Shown here: positions 45,850 through 53,840 of the stretch, piece by piece | Numbering within the stretch: the first letter of the stretch is position 1 | Layout of the letters: every line of letters starts with the position of its first letter | Source of the DNA: CAVVFX01 sp963747535 | GTDB lineage: Bacteria; Acidobacteriota; Terriglobia; Bryobacterales; Bryobacteraceae | Direction of reading: 5' to 3' | NCBI GenBank assembly: GCA_963747535.1 | Contig: CAVVFX010000019.1 | Span: 1-64,000, forward strand | Length of the DNA stretch: 64,000 bases | The notes under the pieces: generated by a model | What the model was told of the DNA's origin: nothing | Databases searched by the model: none | What the model saw: the letters and a program-made list of their open reading frames with translations, nothing else | Made by a program: the position numbers and the translations under genes

Positions 45850-46540
45850 GGCTGCTGCGCAGCCGGGTCGGACCACAAAAGACGATGGTCCGCCCTACGG
45901 CCGGTTAAACGGATGGAAATCAAGGCTGCTCCGCAGCCGGGTCGGACCACAAAAGACGATGGTCTGCCCTACGGCCGGTTAAACGATGGAAATCAAGGCT
46001 GCTCCGCAGCCGGCAGACCACAAAAGACGATGGTCCGCCCTACGGCCAGTTAAACGGATGGAAATCAAGGCTGCTCCGCAGCCGGCAGAACACAAAAGAC
46101 GATGGTCCGCCCTACGGCCGGTTAAACAGATGGAAATCAAGGCTGCTGCGCAGCCGGGTCGGACCACAAAAGACGATGGTCCGCCCTACGGCCGGTTAAA
46201 CGGATGGAAATCAAGGCTGCTCTGCAGCCGGGTCGGACCACAAAAGACGATGGTCCGCCCTACGGCCAGTTAAACGGATGGAAATCAAGGCTGCTGCGCA
46301 GCCGGGTCGGACCACAAAAGACGATGGTCCGCCCTACGGCCGGTTAAACGGATGGAAATCAAGGCTGCTCCGCAGCCGGGTCGGACCACAAAAGACGATG
46401 GTCCGCCCTACGGCCAGTTAAACGGATGGAAATCACGGCTGCTCCGCAGCCGGGTCGGACCACAAAAGACGATGGTCCGCCCTACGGGGAGCTAAGCGGC
46501 GGACCACAAAAGACGATGGTCTGCCATACGGGGAGTTGAA
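45850..46540. repeat. Ten-copy ~74-bp satellite array of the hairpin repeat
   Basis: The core GACCACAAAAGACGATGGTC (or close variant) occurs ten times from 45871 to about 46521, mostly at 74-base spacing (observed 71-74, last 44). Each unit carries a GGCTGCTCCGCAGCC self-complementary part, the hairpin GGACCA/TGGTCC around CAAAAGACGA, then CGCCCTACGG and a GGTTAAACGGATGGAAATCA spacer. Open frames through it are artefacts of the repetition. It separates the propeller-lipase gene from the redox operon and is read away from both. Outside the array, 46541-46731 shows nothing further. Confidence 0.9.
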
Positions 46541-46731
46541 TCAATCAGTTGGATTGCTGTGTTGGAATTTGCAACATGCGTGGCGGATTCCGACAGGCCC
46601 AGCTAACACCCGCGTTTGTCAGGGATTGGAGTCTATTGTCGAGATATTGCAGGTTGGAACCGTTGAGAAACACCGCATTCCATAAGTGTGGGGATTTCCG
46701 CAAGTTCAGCAAACAGCTTGAGTTACCAATG

Positions 46732-46746
46732 TGGCACGGCACCTGC
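46732..46746 (+). promoter_or_regulatory. Sigma-54-type (-24/-12) promoter
   Basis: TGGCACGGCACCTGC matches TGGCACG-N4-TTGC closely, with GG (46733-46734) and GC (46745-46746) separated by exactly 10 bases. It ends 30 bases before the ATG of the GcvH-like gene. The same operon encodes a sigma-54 activator (51101-52459), which supports a functional promoter. Confidence 0.7.
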
Positions 46747-46776
46747 CCTTATAGAAAGCGAAGGGAAGATAAGAAA

Positions 46777-47442
46777 ATGACGGTTATTCTGGTGTTGGCA
46801 ACGTTCTTCGGATTCGTAGCTTTGGATTGGTTTCTGCATCGAGGGAAGGCACCTGTGGTCGCGATGGCCAATGAGCCCGCGCCGGTCGGACAGATCAACA
46901 GAATTGCTGGGTTTCTTGCCCCAGATAACTTGCGATATCACGCAGGCCATGCGTGGTTACAACGCGAAAGACGCAACATTGCGCGTACTGGAGCCGATGA
47001 GTTCGCCGCTGCCCTAGCCGGAGACGTCAGCAAGATAGAGCTTCCGAAACCGGGACAGTGGGTCCGGCAGGGGCAAAAGGCATTTACGTTGCATCGCAAC
47101 GGCGAGACCACGGAAATGGTTTCCCCGATCGAAGGCGAGGTGATTGAAGTCAATCAGGAAGTGGTCAAAAATCCCTCACTTCTGCGCGAAGATCCTTACG
47201 GCCGCGGGTGGCTAATGACCGTGAATGTGCCAGATGAAGAGAGCACGACGCGGAATCTGATCCCCAGGAACCTGGTTCGCAACTGGATGCGCGATGCAGT
47301 GGAACGGCTCTATGCCATGCAACCTGAAACCGTTTATGCAACGGCGGCGGATGGCGGCGAACCGGCACGCGATCTGCTCGCCGGGATGCCCGAAGTCGAA
47401 TGGCAGAAGGTCACCCAGAAGTTCTTCCTGACAGAGGAGTAA
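46777..47442 (+). CDS. Membrane-anchored GcvH-like (lipoyl-domain-like) protein without lipoyl lysine
   Basis: 221 residues from the ATG at 46777. An N-terminal membrane anchor (ILVLATFFGFVALDWFL) is followed by a glycine-cleavage-H-like fold: YHAGHAWLQRER, TGADEFAAALAGDVSKIELP, SPIEGEVIEVNQEVV and EDPYGRGWLMTVNVP, all aligned to the GcvH pattern. The ESVKA motif that carries the lipoylated Lys is replaced (FTLHRNGETTEMV), so it should not be lipoylated like true GcvH. It opens the HybA/NrfD operon behind a sigma-54-type promoter. Role unknown; perhaps a structural or redox-coupling subunit of the complex. Confidence 0.8.
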   Translation: MTVILVLATFFGFVALDWFLHRGKAPVVAMANEPAPVGQINRIAGFLAPDNLRYHAGHAWLQRERRNIARTGADEFAAALAGDVSKIELPKPGQWVRQGQKAFTLHRNGETTEMVSPIEGEVIEVNQEVVKNPSLLREDPYGRGWLMTVNVPDEESTTRNLIPRNLVRNWMRDAVERLYAMQPETVYATAADGGEPARDLLAGMPEVEWQKVTQKFFLTEE

Positions 47443-47456
47443 TACCTCTTCGGTAT

Positions 47457-47524
47457 CGCTCTCCCTGGTTTTCCATTATGGTTTTTCGATTGCATTAGCA
47501 ATCGCTACTTACCTAGGGAGAGTG
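47457..47524 (+). promoter_or_regulatory. Leader hairpins that can mask the ribosome-binding site
   Basis: CTCTCCCT (47459-47466) is complementary to AGGGAGAG (47515-47522), the Shine-Dalgarno region of the ATG at 47527; the pairing can extend to about 10 bp. Inside lies a second perfect hairpin CGATTGC/GCAATCG (47487-47504). This could limit translation of the FeS subunit relative to the gene before it. Confidence 0.5.
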
Positions 47525-47526
47525 CA

Positions 47527-48342
47527 ATGGCCAGAGCCATTCTTTATGACAGTACCCTCTGCGTAGGCTGCCGCGAATGCGAGAAAGCCTGCGCAGCCAA
47601 GTGGGGGCTGCCGTATGACGACAAAATCGGATCGGAAGAAAAGTTGTCAGCCCACAAGCTGACAACTATTCGCGTTTTCGGCGATCATTTCAGCCGGAAA
47701 CTTTGCATGCACTGCAACGAGCCGACTTGTGCTTCGGTTTGTCCGGTAGGGGCTTTCACGAAAACGGCGCTCGGGCCGGTGGTATATGACGCGGAAAAGT
47801 GCATGGGATGCCGGTACTGCATGGAAGCGTGTCCCTTCCAGGTGCCCACTTACGAATGGGACAAGTTTGCGCCGCGGGTTCGTAAGTGCGACATGTGCTT
47901 CGAGCGGCAGAGTGCGGGTAAGGTTACGGCTTGCACCGAAGCGTGCCCGGTACAGGCGACGATCAACGGCGAGCGCGACGTATTAGTCGCCGAAGCGCGC
48001 AAACGACTGGCTGAGAAGCCCAAGGATTACTACCAGAAAATCTACGGCCTGGAGGAGGTAGGCGGCACCTCGATCCTGATGCTTTCGGCGGTTCCTTTCG
48101 AACAGATCGGACTCAACGTCAATCTGCCGCACACTCCCTTGCCGCCCCTGACGATGAACGTGCTGAACCTGATCCCGGACATCGTAACGGCCGGCGGAGT
48201 CCTGCTCGGCGGCATTTTCTGGCTGACTCACCGGAAGCGCGAGGTGGCCCGGGCCGAAGGACCGAGGGCCAGAAACCTGCGGAAGTCCAATGCGGCGGAT
48301 GACCCGGCGGATGACGTCGTCATCAGCGGGAGGGAACGGTAG
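47527..48342 (+). CDS. HybA/DmsB-type ferredoxin subunit with four [4Fe-4S] cluster motifs
   Basis: 271 residues. Four cysteine motifs are visible: CVGCRECEKAC, CMHCNEPTCASVCP, CMGCRYCMEACP and CDMCFERQ...CTEACP, as in HybA/NrfC/DmsB-type electron-transfer subunits. A C-terminal hydrophobic segment (NLIPDIVTAGGVLLGGIFWL) is a membrane anchor. Paired with the NrfD-type gene 2 bases downstream, it should pass electrons between quinones and an unidentified partner. No catalytic molybdopterin or hydrogenase subunit is encoded nearby. The start AUG sits below AGGGAG, in a possible hairpin. Confidence 0.9.
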   Translation: MARAILYDSTLCVGCRECEKACAAKWGLPYDDKIGSEEKLSAHKLTTIRVFGDHFSRKLCMHCNEPTCASVCPVGAFTKTALGPVVYDAEKCMGCRYCMEACPFQVPTYEWDKFAPRVRKCDMCFERQSAGKVTACTEACPVQATINGERDVLVAEARKRLAEKPKDYYQKIYGLEEVGGTSILMLSAVPFEQIGLNVNLPHTPLPPLTMNVLNLIPDIVTAGGVLLGGIFWLTHRKREVARAEGPRARNLRKSNAADDPADDVVISGRER

Positions 48343-48344
48343 TC

Positions 48345-49448
48345 ATGACACGCGTCCAATCTTATATCTGGCGGACTATCTTTCTACTGTTGATGGCCGG
48401 CGGCGCTTATGCCATGTTTCTCCGGTTCGGCTTCGGACTCGGCGCCGCCACCAATCTGACCGACCAGTTCCCGTGGGGTATCTGGATCGGGTTTGACGTG
48501 CTCTGCGGCGTAGGGCTGGCAGCCGGTGGTTTCACGCTGGTGGCCGCGGTCCACATCTTCAACATCGAGAAATACAAGCCGATTCTGCGGCCGGCAATCC
48601 TGACGGCTTTCCTCGGTTATCTGCTGGTGTGCGTGGGTTTGATGTTCGACCTGGGAAGACCCTGGCGCATCTGGCATCCGCTGGTGATGTGGAATCATCA
48701 CTCGGTGATGTTTGAAGTGGGCTGGTGCGTGACGCTCTACACCACAGTGCTGGCGCTGGAGTTCGCACCGGTAGTGTTCGAGAAACTGTCGTGGAAGGCT
48801 CCGCTCGACGCGCTCCACGCGATCGCGGTGCCGCTGATGATTCTGGGCGTGCTGCTCTCCACGCTACACCAGTCGTCGCTGGGGACACTCTACCTGATCG
48901 TGCCCGAGAAGCTGCATCCGCTGTGGTACTCACCGATGTTGCCGCTGTTCTTCTTCATTTCGTCGATCGCGGTGGGCCTGGCGATGACGATCTTCGAATC
49001 GTGGCACTCCAGCCGCGCGTTCGGGAGGGCGCTGGAGCTGCCCTTGTTGCAAGGTATGGGACGGCTGCTGGCGGTCATCCTCAGCTTTTACCTGGTGCTC
49101 CGATTTGCGGATCTGGCCCAGCGCGGCTCGCTGAAGTATATGCTCGACGGGACGGTGGAAAGCTGGCTGTTTCTGCTGGAGATCGGGCTGATGCTGTTGC
49201 CGGCGCTATTCCTTTTCCAGAGCCGCATTAATGAGAGCCCCTCAGGGCTTTATGGATGCGCGGTACTGGCGGTGTTCGGATTCGTCACCAATCGCCTGAA
49301 CGTCAGCATCACGGGTATGGAGAGAGCCTCCGGGGTCCATTACATTCCCCGGTGGACGGAAGTGGCTGTCACGCTGGCTATCATCGCATTCGGATTCGCC
49401 GTATTCCGTCTGGCGGTGAAGAACCTGCCCATTTTTGCCGAGGCCTGA
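48345..49448 (+). CDS. NrfD/HybB-type membrane subunit (quinone-interacting)
   Basis: 367 residues with about ten hydrophobic segments, for example LLMAGGAYAMFLRFGFGLG, AILTAFLGYLLVCVGLMFDL and PLMILGVLLSTLHQSSLGTL. The sequence DQFPWGIWIGFDVLCGVGLA is typical of HybB-like members of the NrfD family. Such proteins form the membrane quinone/quinol site for FeS partners. The start follows the ferredoxin stop by 2 bases. Confidence 0.92.
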   Translation: MTRVQSYIWRTIFLLLMAGGAYAMFLRFGFGLGAATNLTDQFPWGIWIGFDVLCGVGLAAGGFTLVAAVHIFNIEKYKPILRPAILTAFLGYLLVCVGLMFDLGRPWRIWHPLVMWNHHSVMFEVGWCVTLYTTVLALEFAPVVFEKLSWKAPLDALHAIAVPLMILGVLLSTLHQSSLGTLYLIVPEKLHPLWYSPMLPLFFFISSIAVGLAMTIFESWHSSRAFGRALELPLLQGMGRLLAVILSFYLVLRFADLAQRGSLKYMLDGTVESWLFLLEIGLMLLPALFLFQSRINESPSGLYGCAVLAVFGFVTNRLNVSITGMERASGVHYIPRWTEVAVTLAIIAFGFAVFRLAVKNLPIFAEA

Positions 49449-49449
49449 T

Positions 49450-51108
49450 ATGGAGCACCGCGGCACGTTCCGCGCCGGTCTGACGGTCAAGCTTGCCATC
49501 GCGCTGGTGGCCAGCACGGCCGTGATCCTGGGGGTGTTCGGCTGGCTGAACCTGAGAGCCCAGCGGCAGGAGGCGGAAGATCTGGTGCAGCTCAGCGCGG
49601 ATCGCGTGGGCGACATCATCAAGCGCAGCACGCGATACGGCATGATGAACGACGATCGTGCGTTGCTGTACGAGGTGATTCGCGATATCGGCACGGAGCC
49701 GGCGATCAAGCGCATCCGCATCTTTAACAAAGAAGGCCGTATCACTTTTTCCACCGACACCGCCGAGATCAACCAGGCGGTGGATAAACGGGCGGAACAA
49801 TGCTACGCGTGTCATGCGCAGGCGCAGCCGCTGGTCAAGCTGAACCAGACCGGCCGAGCGCGGATCTTTACCAACCAGCAAGGTGAAAGAGTGCTGGCGG
49901 TCATCCGTCCGATCGAGAACGAGAAGTCCTGCTGGAGCGCGGCTTGCCATGCCCATCCGGAGGGTCAACAGATTCTGGGCGTGATCGACACGCACATCTC
50001 GCTGGCGGCAGTGGATGCACAGGCGGAAACGCGGCAGGCCCGAATCACGACTTTCACAATTCTGGCGATGGCGCTCATGTCGCTGTTCAGCCTGGTGTTC
50101 GTTTGGGTGGTGCTGTACCGACCGGTGCAGGAGTTGCTCAGTGGGATTCATCGCGTGGCGGACGGCGACCTGGGTTTCAGCCTGCCGGTACGTTCCAACG
50201 ACGAACTCGGCGAACTGGCCGCGGCATTCAACAAGATGAGCACGGAGCTGGCATCGGCGCACAACGAAATTACGACCTGGAACCGCACGCTGGAGGACCG
50301 CGTGGCGCGCAAGACTCGCGAACTCGAGCGCACCCAGGCGGGACTGATCGGCGCCGAGAAGATGGCGTCGCTGGGCAAACTGGCCGCGACGGTCGCCCAC
50401 GAGGTCAACAATCCGCTGTTCGGCATTCTCACGTATGCGCGGCTGGCGCTCAAGGACACCACCGAGGAGAAGCAGAGGGAGCGTCTCAAGACGATCGAGC
50501 GCGAGAGCCTGCGCTGCGGAGAGATCATGCGCAACCTGCTGACCTTCGCCCGCCAGACTCCGAAGAAGCGCGAACCGAACGATTTCAACGGGCTGGTGGA
50601 GCGGGCCGTGAAGCTGGTCCATCACCAGGTGGAGTTGCTGCAGATCGATCTGGAAGTGAATCTGGCGTCCGACCTGCCGATGGTAACGTGCGACGCCGGA
50701 CAAGTGCAGCAGGTCGCGCTGGTGCTGATGGTGAACGCCACGGAGGCCATGCAAAACAATGGTCAACCCGGCGGGCAGTTGTGCGTAGCGACGGAATACG
50801 ATGCCGATGGCGAACAGGTGCGGCTGCGCGTCCGCGATACCGGCTGCGGGATCACGGCCGATGCCATGAAGAAAATCTTCGAGCCGTTTTTCTCCACCAA
50901 AGAGGACCAGCACCGCACGGGACTGGGCCTCGCCATTGCGAAGAACATTGTCGATCAGCATGGCGGGACGATCGAAGTGAACTCCCAGCCCGGGGTGGGC
51001 ACGGAGTTTGTGGTGACATTACCGCTGCTGGCCCCCGAACCGGCCGCCGCGCCAGACGGTTCAATTTCCGCGAATTCAAAGAGTGAAAATCAGGTTGCCC
51101 ATGGTTGA
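49450..51108 (+). CDS. Membrane sensor histidine kinase with periplasmic haem-c-like motifs
   Basis: 552 residues from the ATG at 49450, with GAGG upstream. Two membrane segments (about 12-32 and 202-222) flank a periplasmic domain containing CYACH (118-122) and CWSAACH (161-167), CXXCH-type haem-attachment-like motifs. A HAMP region (DELGELAAAFNKMSTELA), a dimerisation helix with His317 in ATVAHEVNNPLFGIL, and the ATPase boxes (VNATEAM, DTGCGI, TGLGLAIAKNIV) follow. The periplasmic motifs suggest redox or haem sensing. It overlaps the regulator gene by 8 bases and so forms a classical NtrB/NtrC-type pair. Confidence 0.9.
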   Translation: MEHRGTFRAGLTVKLAIALVASTAVILGVFGWLNLRAQRQEAEDLVQLSADRVGDIIKRSTRYGMMNDDRALLYEVIRDIGTEPAIKRIRIFNKEGRITFSTDTAEINQAVDKRAEQCYACHAQAQPLVKLNQTGRARIFTNQQGERVLAVIRPIENEKSCWSAACHAHPEGQQILGVIDTHISLAAVDAQAETRQARITTFTILAMALMSLFSLVFVWVVLYRPVQELLSGIHRVADGDLGFSLPVRSNDELGELAAAFNKMSTELASAHNEITTWNRTLEDRVARKTRELERTQAGLIGAEKMASLGKLAATVAHEVNNPLFGILTYARLALKDTTEEKQRERLKTIERESLRCGEIMRNLLTFARQTPKKREPNDFNGLVERAVKLVHHQVELLQIDLEVNLASDLPMVTCDAGQVQQVALVLMVNATEAMQNNGQPGGQLCVATEYDADGEQVRLRVRDTGCGITADAMKKIFEPFFSTKEDQHRTGLGLAIAKNIVDQHGGTIEVNSQPGVGTEFVVTLPLLAPEPAAAPDGSISANSKSENQVAHG

Positions 51109-52459
51109 GCCAAATAAAGGAAGAATCCTCATCGTCGACGACGAAGATGTCGTGCGCGAATCGCTGCATCAGTGGTTCGACAGCGAGGGATACCAGACCC
51201 GGGCGGCCGCCTCGGGCAAGGACGCGCTGACGACCGTCGGCGAGCAGCAGTTCGACCTGGCGCTGCTCGATATCAAGATGCCGGGAATGGACGGCATCGA
51301 ACTGCAGCAAAGGCTGAACGAAGCCGATCCCGATCTGACGGTGGTCATCATGACCGGGTATGGAACGGTGGAGACCGCGGTACAGGCGCTGAAACACGGA
51401 GCGTACGACTACGTCACCAAGCCGATCGATCCGGACGATCTGTCGCGCCTGGTGGCTAAGGCCATCGAGCATCGCCGCACGACACGCGAAGTGGTCCGGC
51501 TGCGGGAAAATCTGCTGGAGATCTTCCCTACGAAAGAAGCGGTGGGCCGGAGTCCGGCGATGAAGAAGGTGATGGATATGGCGGAGACGGTCGCGCCCAC
51601 CGATGCTACCGTCCTGATAACGGGCGAGAGCGGCACGGGTAAAGAAGTGATCGCCCGCGCGATCCATGCGGCCAGTCCGCGCCGGCACAATCCGATGGTG
51701 ACGATCCATTGCGGCGCCCTGACGGAGACCCTGCTGGAGAGCGAGTTATTCGGCCACGAGCGGGGCGCGTTTACGGGCGCGCAGTTTCGCAAGAAGGGAA
51801 AATTCGAAGCGGCGGATGGCGGCACGATTTTCCTCGACGAGATCAGCGATATTTCCCTGCGTACGCAGACCGATCTGCTGCGCGTCCTGCAGGAGAAAGA
51901 GATCGTCCGGGTGGGGGGTACGCAGCAGATCAAAGTGGATTTCCGCTGCATTGCGGCCACCAACAAGGACCTGCAGACGCTGGTGAAAGCCGGGACGTTC
52001 CGGCCGGACCTCTTTTACCGGCTACACGTGGTGGCGATCAACATGCCTCCGCTACGCGAGCGCCGCGAAGATATCCCGCTGCTGGCCGCGCATTTCTGCC
52101 AGAAGTTTGCCGCGTCGATGGGTCGTCCGGAGGCACCCCGCATTCCGCCGGAGACGATGGACAAGCTGATCAGTTACGATTGGCCGGGCAACGTACGGGA
52201 ACTGGAAAACGCCGTGGAACGGGCCATGGTCATCAACCGTGGACCGATGCTGCGCAATACCGACTTTCTGCTGCAGACTTCGGCTCAAGATGGATCGGAC
52301 AACGGCTACTCCGGCGGCCAGAAACTGGACGACGTGGAACGCGTCCATATTGAGCGGGTGCTGAAGGAGTGCGGCGGAAACCACTCGCGAGCGGCGCGCA
52401 TCCTGGATATCGATCGAACGACGCTTTACAGCCGGTTGCGCCGGTACGGCCTAAAATAG
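51101..52459 (+). CDS. Sigma-54-dependent response regulator (NtrC family)
   Basis: 452 residues. Receiver domain with the phosphoacceptor Asp57 in ALLDIKMPGMDG and Lys in YVTKPID; AAA+ domain with Walker A GESGTGKE (175-182), the sigma-54 contact motif GAFTGA (222-227) and Walker B TIFLDEI; C-terminal Fis-type helix-turn-helix (ILDIDRTTLYSRLRRYG). It should act on sigma-54 promoters, plausibly the one at 46732. The start ATG lies within the end of the kinase gene (ATGGTTGA overlap). Confidence 0.94.
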   Translation: MVEPNKGRILIVDDEDVVRESLHQWFDSEGYQTRAAASGKDALTTVGEQQFDLALLDIKMPGMDGIELQQRLNEADPDLTVVIMTGYGTVETAVQALKHGAYDYVTKPIDPDDLSRLVAKAIEHRRTTREVVRLRENLLEIFPTKEAVGRSPAMKKVMDMAETVAPTDATVLITGESGTGKEVIARAIHAASPRRHNPMVTIHCGALTETLLESELFGHERGAFTGAQFRKKGKFEAADGGTIFLDEISDISLRTQTDLLRVLQEKEIVRVGGTQQIKVDFRCIAATNKDLQTLVKAGTFRPDLFYRLHVVAINMPPLRERREDIPLLAAHFCQKFAASMGRPEAPRIPPETMDKLISYDWPGNVRELENAVERAMVINRGPMLRNTDFLLQTSAQDGSDNGYSGGQKLDDVERVHIERVLKECGGNHSRAARILDIDRTTLYSRLRRYGLK

Positions 52460-52471
52460 GAATGCAATAAT

Positions 52472-53002
52472 GTGGCAGCCGCGATTCATATCGTGCCCGT
52501 TGGTCCCGGCGTTCCGGTCGGGCTGCTGGACCATCTAGCCGCGGCGCTGGCCAGGATTTTTCGCGTGTCGTGCCGGGTGCAGGCGCAGTCGGGGATCGAT
52601 GCCGGCTTCGCTCATGATGCCCGCCGCGACCAGTATCATGCGACGCAGATTCTGCGGCGGATACGCGACATTGAGCGGGATGAGAATATACGGGCCATTG
52701 GGGTCACGCGGCTGGACCTGTTTGTCCCGATTCTGACTTTTGTCTTTGGCGAGGCGGAGCTGGGCGGACGGTGCGCGGTGGTCTCACTGCAACGGCTCGA
52801 CGAACGATTCTACGGCTTGCCCGCGCGGGAGGAACTGCTGCGCGAGCGGCTGGTCAAGGAGGCGGTGCATGAACTGGGGCATACGTTCGGACTGCGGCAT
52901 TGCGAGGACTGGCGCTGCGTCATGACGTCCAGCCATGCGGTGGACCGGCTGGATATTAAGGCGCAGGAGTTCTGTAAGTGGTGCCGGCGGGCGGTGGTTT
53001 AG
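52472..53002 (+). CDS. Archaemetzincin-type zinc metalloprotease
   Basis: 176 residues with the metzincin zinc site HELGHTFGLRH (133-143), the Met-turn candidate in CVMTSS, and the four cysteines (144, 149, 168, 171) of the extra zinc-binding motif typical of archaemetzincins. The proteolytic target is unknown. It begins with a GTG 12 bases after the regulator gene, so it may be in the same transcript, though this is not a known partner of HybA/NrfD systems. Confidence 0.9.
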   Translation: MAAAIHIVPVGPGVPVGLLDHLAAALARIFRVSCRVQAQSGIDAGFAHDARRDQYHATQILRRIRDIERDENIRAIGVTRLDLFVPILTFVFGEAELGGRCAVVSLQRLDERFYGLPAREELLRERLVKEAVHELGHTFGLRHCEDWRCVMTSSHAVDRLDIKAQEFCKWCRRAVV

Positions 53003-53041
53003 AAATATGGTCTGGAGATGCGGAGCCGCTCGATAGCGGTA

Positions 53042-53293
53042 TCAGCGGTATGCATCCTTTCGATCCAGCACGCGGGAGATTTCCAGGTGATCGCCTTTGT
53101 CACGGAAGAAAACGCGGTGGTCTTGGGAGCGAAGCCGGATCAGCGGCGGAACGACGGAAAGAAGCTGCTTTGTATCGCCTTCTCCCGTGTGCGCATAGCG
53201 GGCCAGAGTTTTAAGAATCTGTAAGGCGATGGGTTGCGGAGCGGAGCGAATATCGGCCTTGGCTTGTTCAGTCCAGACAATCCGCTTGGCCAT
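53042..53293 (-). CDS. RelE/ParE-family toxin
   Basis: 83 residues with the RelE pattern (KRIVWTEQAKADIRSAPQPI, LIRLRSQDHRVFFRDKGDHL and EISRVLDRKDAYR). Such toxins cleave mRNA or inhibit gyrase. It follows the antitoxin gene by 3 bases. The two genes form a toxin-antitoxin module on the strand opposite to the preceding operon. Confidence 0.85.
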   Translation of the reverse strand: MAKRIVWTEQAKADIRSAPQPIALQILKTLARYAHTGEGDTKQLLSVVPPLIRLRSQDHRVFFRDKGDHLEISRVLDRKDAYR

Positions 53294-53296
53294 TGC

Positions 53297-53551
53297 CTAC
53301 GGTTCTTGCCCCATCTTGTTCCAGTCCGCCATGGTCAGGCCGAACTCCGCGAGAACTTCCTCGTGCGGAATCGGCTGGTTGTCCTTAAGCCACTCGTCAG
53401 CATCGGCAATAGCCTGCCGCTCAGAGTTGCTCAAGGTGTCTGTGTCGTCGTGAGGCGAAACGATAGCTTCGAGAAGATGGACCACGGCAGCCAACTGGGT
53501 TGGACCGAGTTGGTCGAGCAAGTGGTGGGCGTGCTGTCTGTCAGCGGTCAT
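53297..53551 (-). CDS. Antitoxin partner of the RelE-type toxin
   Basis: From the ATG at 53551, about 84 residues (MTADRQHAHHLLDQLGPTQL). The C-terminal part is acidic and helical (NSERQAIADADEWLKDNQPI, PHEEVLAEFGLTMADW), as in antitoxins that embrace RelE-type toxins. No clear DNA-binding fold is visible at this size. The upstream gap (53552-53840, before recR) holds no convincing gene. Confidence 0.75.
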   Translation of the reverse strand: MTADRQHAHHLLDQLGPTQLAAVVHLLEAIVSPHDDTDTLSNSERQAIADADEWLKDNQPIPHEEVLAEFGLTMADWNKMGQEP

Positions 53552-53840
53552 GGCGTGACCTCGGAGAACCGTGCCTGCGCACAAGCGGTGCCACCGTCGC
53601 TTCGCACGAATTCGGTAAGGCCATGCATATTGCCAGCCGTGGGCATGTCGAGCAGCGGGCGTTCCTGAATGAAGTTCGGTCCCATGGATTCCGATTGGCG
53701 GCTAAGTCAGCCAACACTACATTATCAGCATGGCATACAGGTGGGTCAATTTGGATTTTCTCGCGGCTGACGGTAGCGCGCGAGGAGCCGCTTGAAAAGC
53801 GGCTGCGGCCAGGATTGACCGCCCCACAAGTATCAAGCAA

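Noticed and set aside
45820..46273. Open frames through the 74-bp array (78-95 aa, rich in RTTKDDGPPYGRLN)
   Set aside because: They only reflect the repeat period and composition; overlapping frames on both strands do the same.
45850..46540. CRISPR array interpretation of the 74-bp repeats
   Set aside because: The spacer parts are themselves identical between units and no cas genes are present, so it is a satellite array.
49381..50961. 526-aa minus frame opposite the sensor kinase
   Set aside because: High-GC antisense shadow; the plus strand carries the HAMP, His and ATPase boxes.
53541..53840. 99-aa minus frame with a Cys-rich stretch (FRNARCSTCPRLAICM) reminiscent of a SPASM motif
   Set aside because: No upstream radical-SAM domain, it overlaps the antitoxin start and has no ribosome-binding site. 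At most a decayed fragment, so not called.
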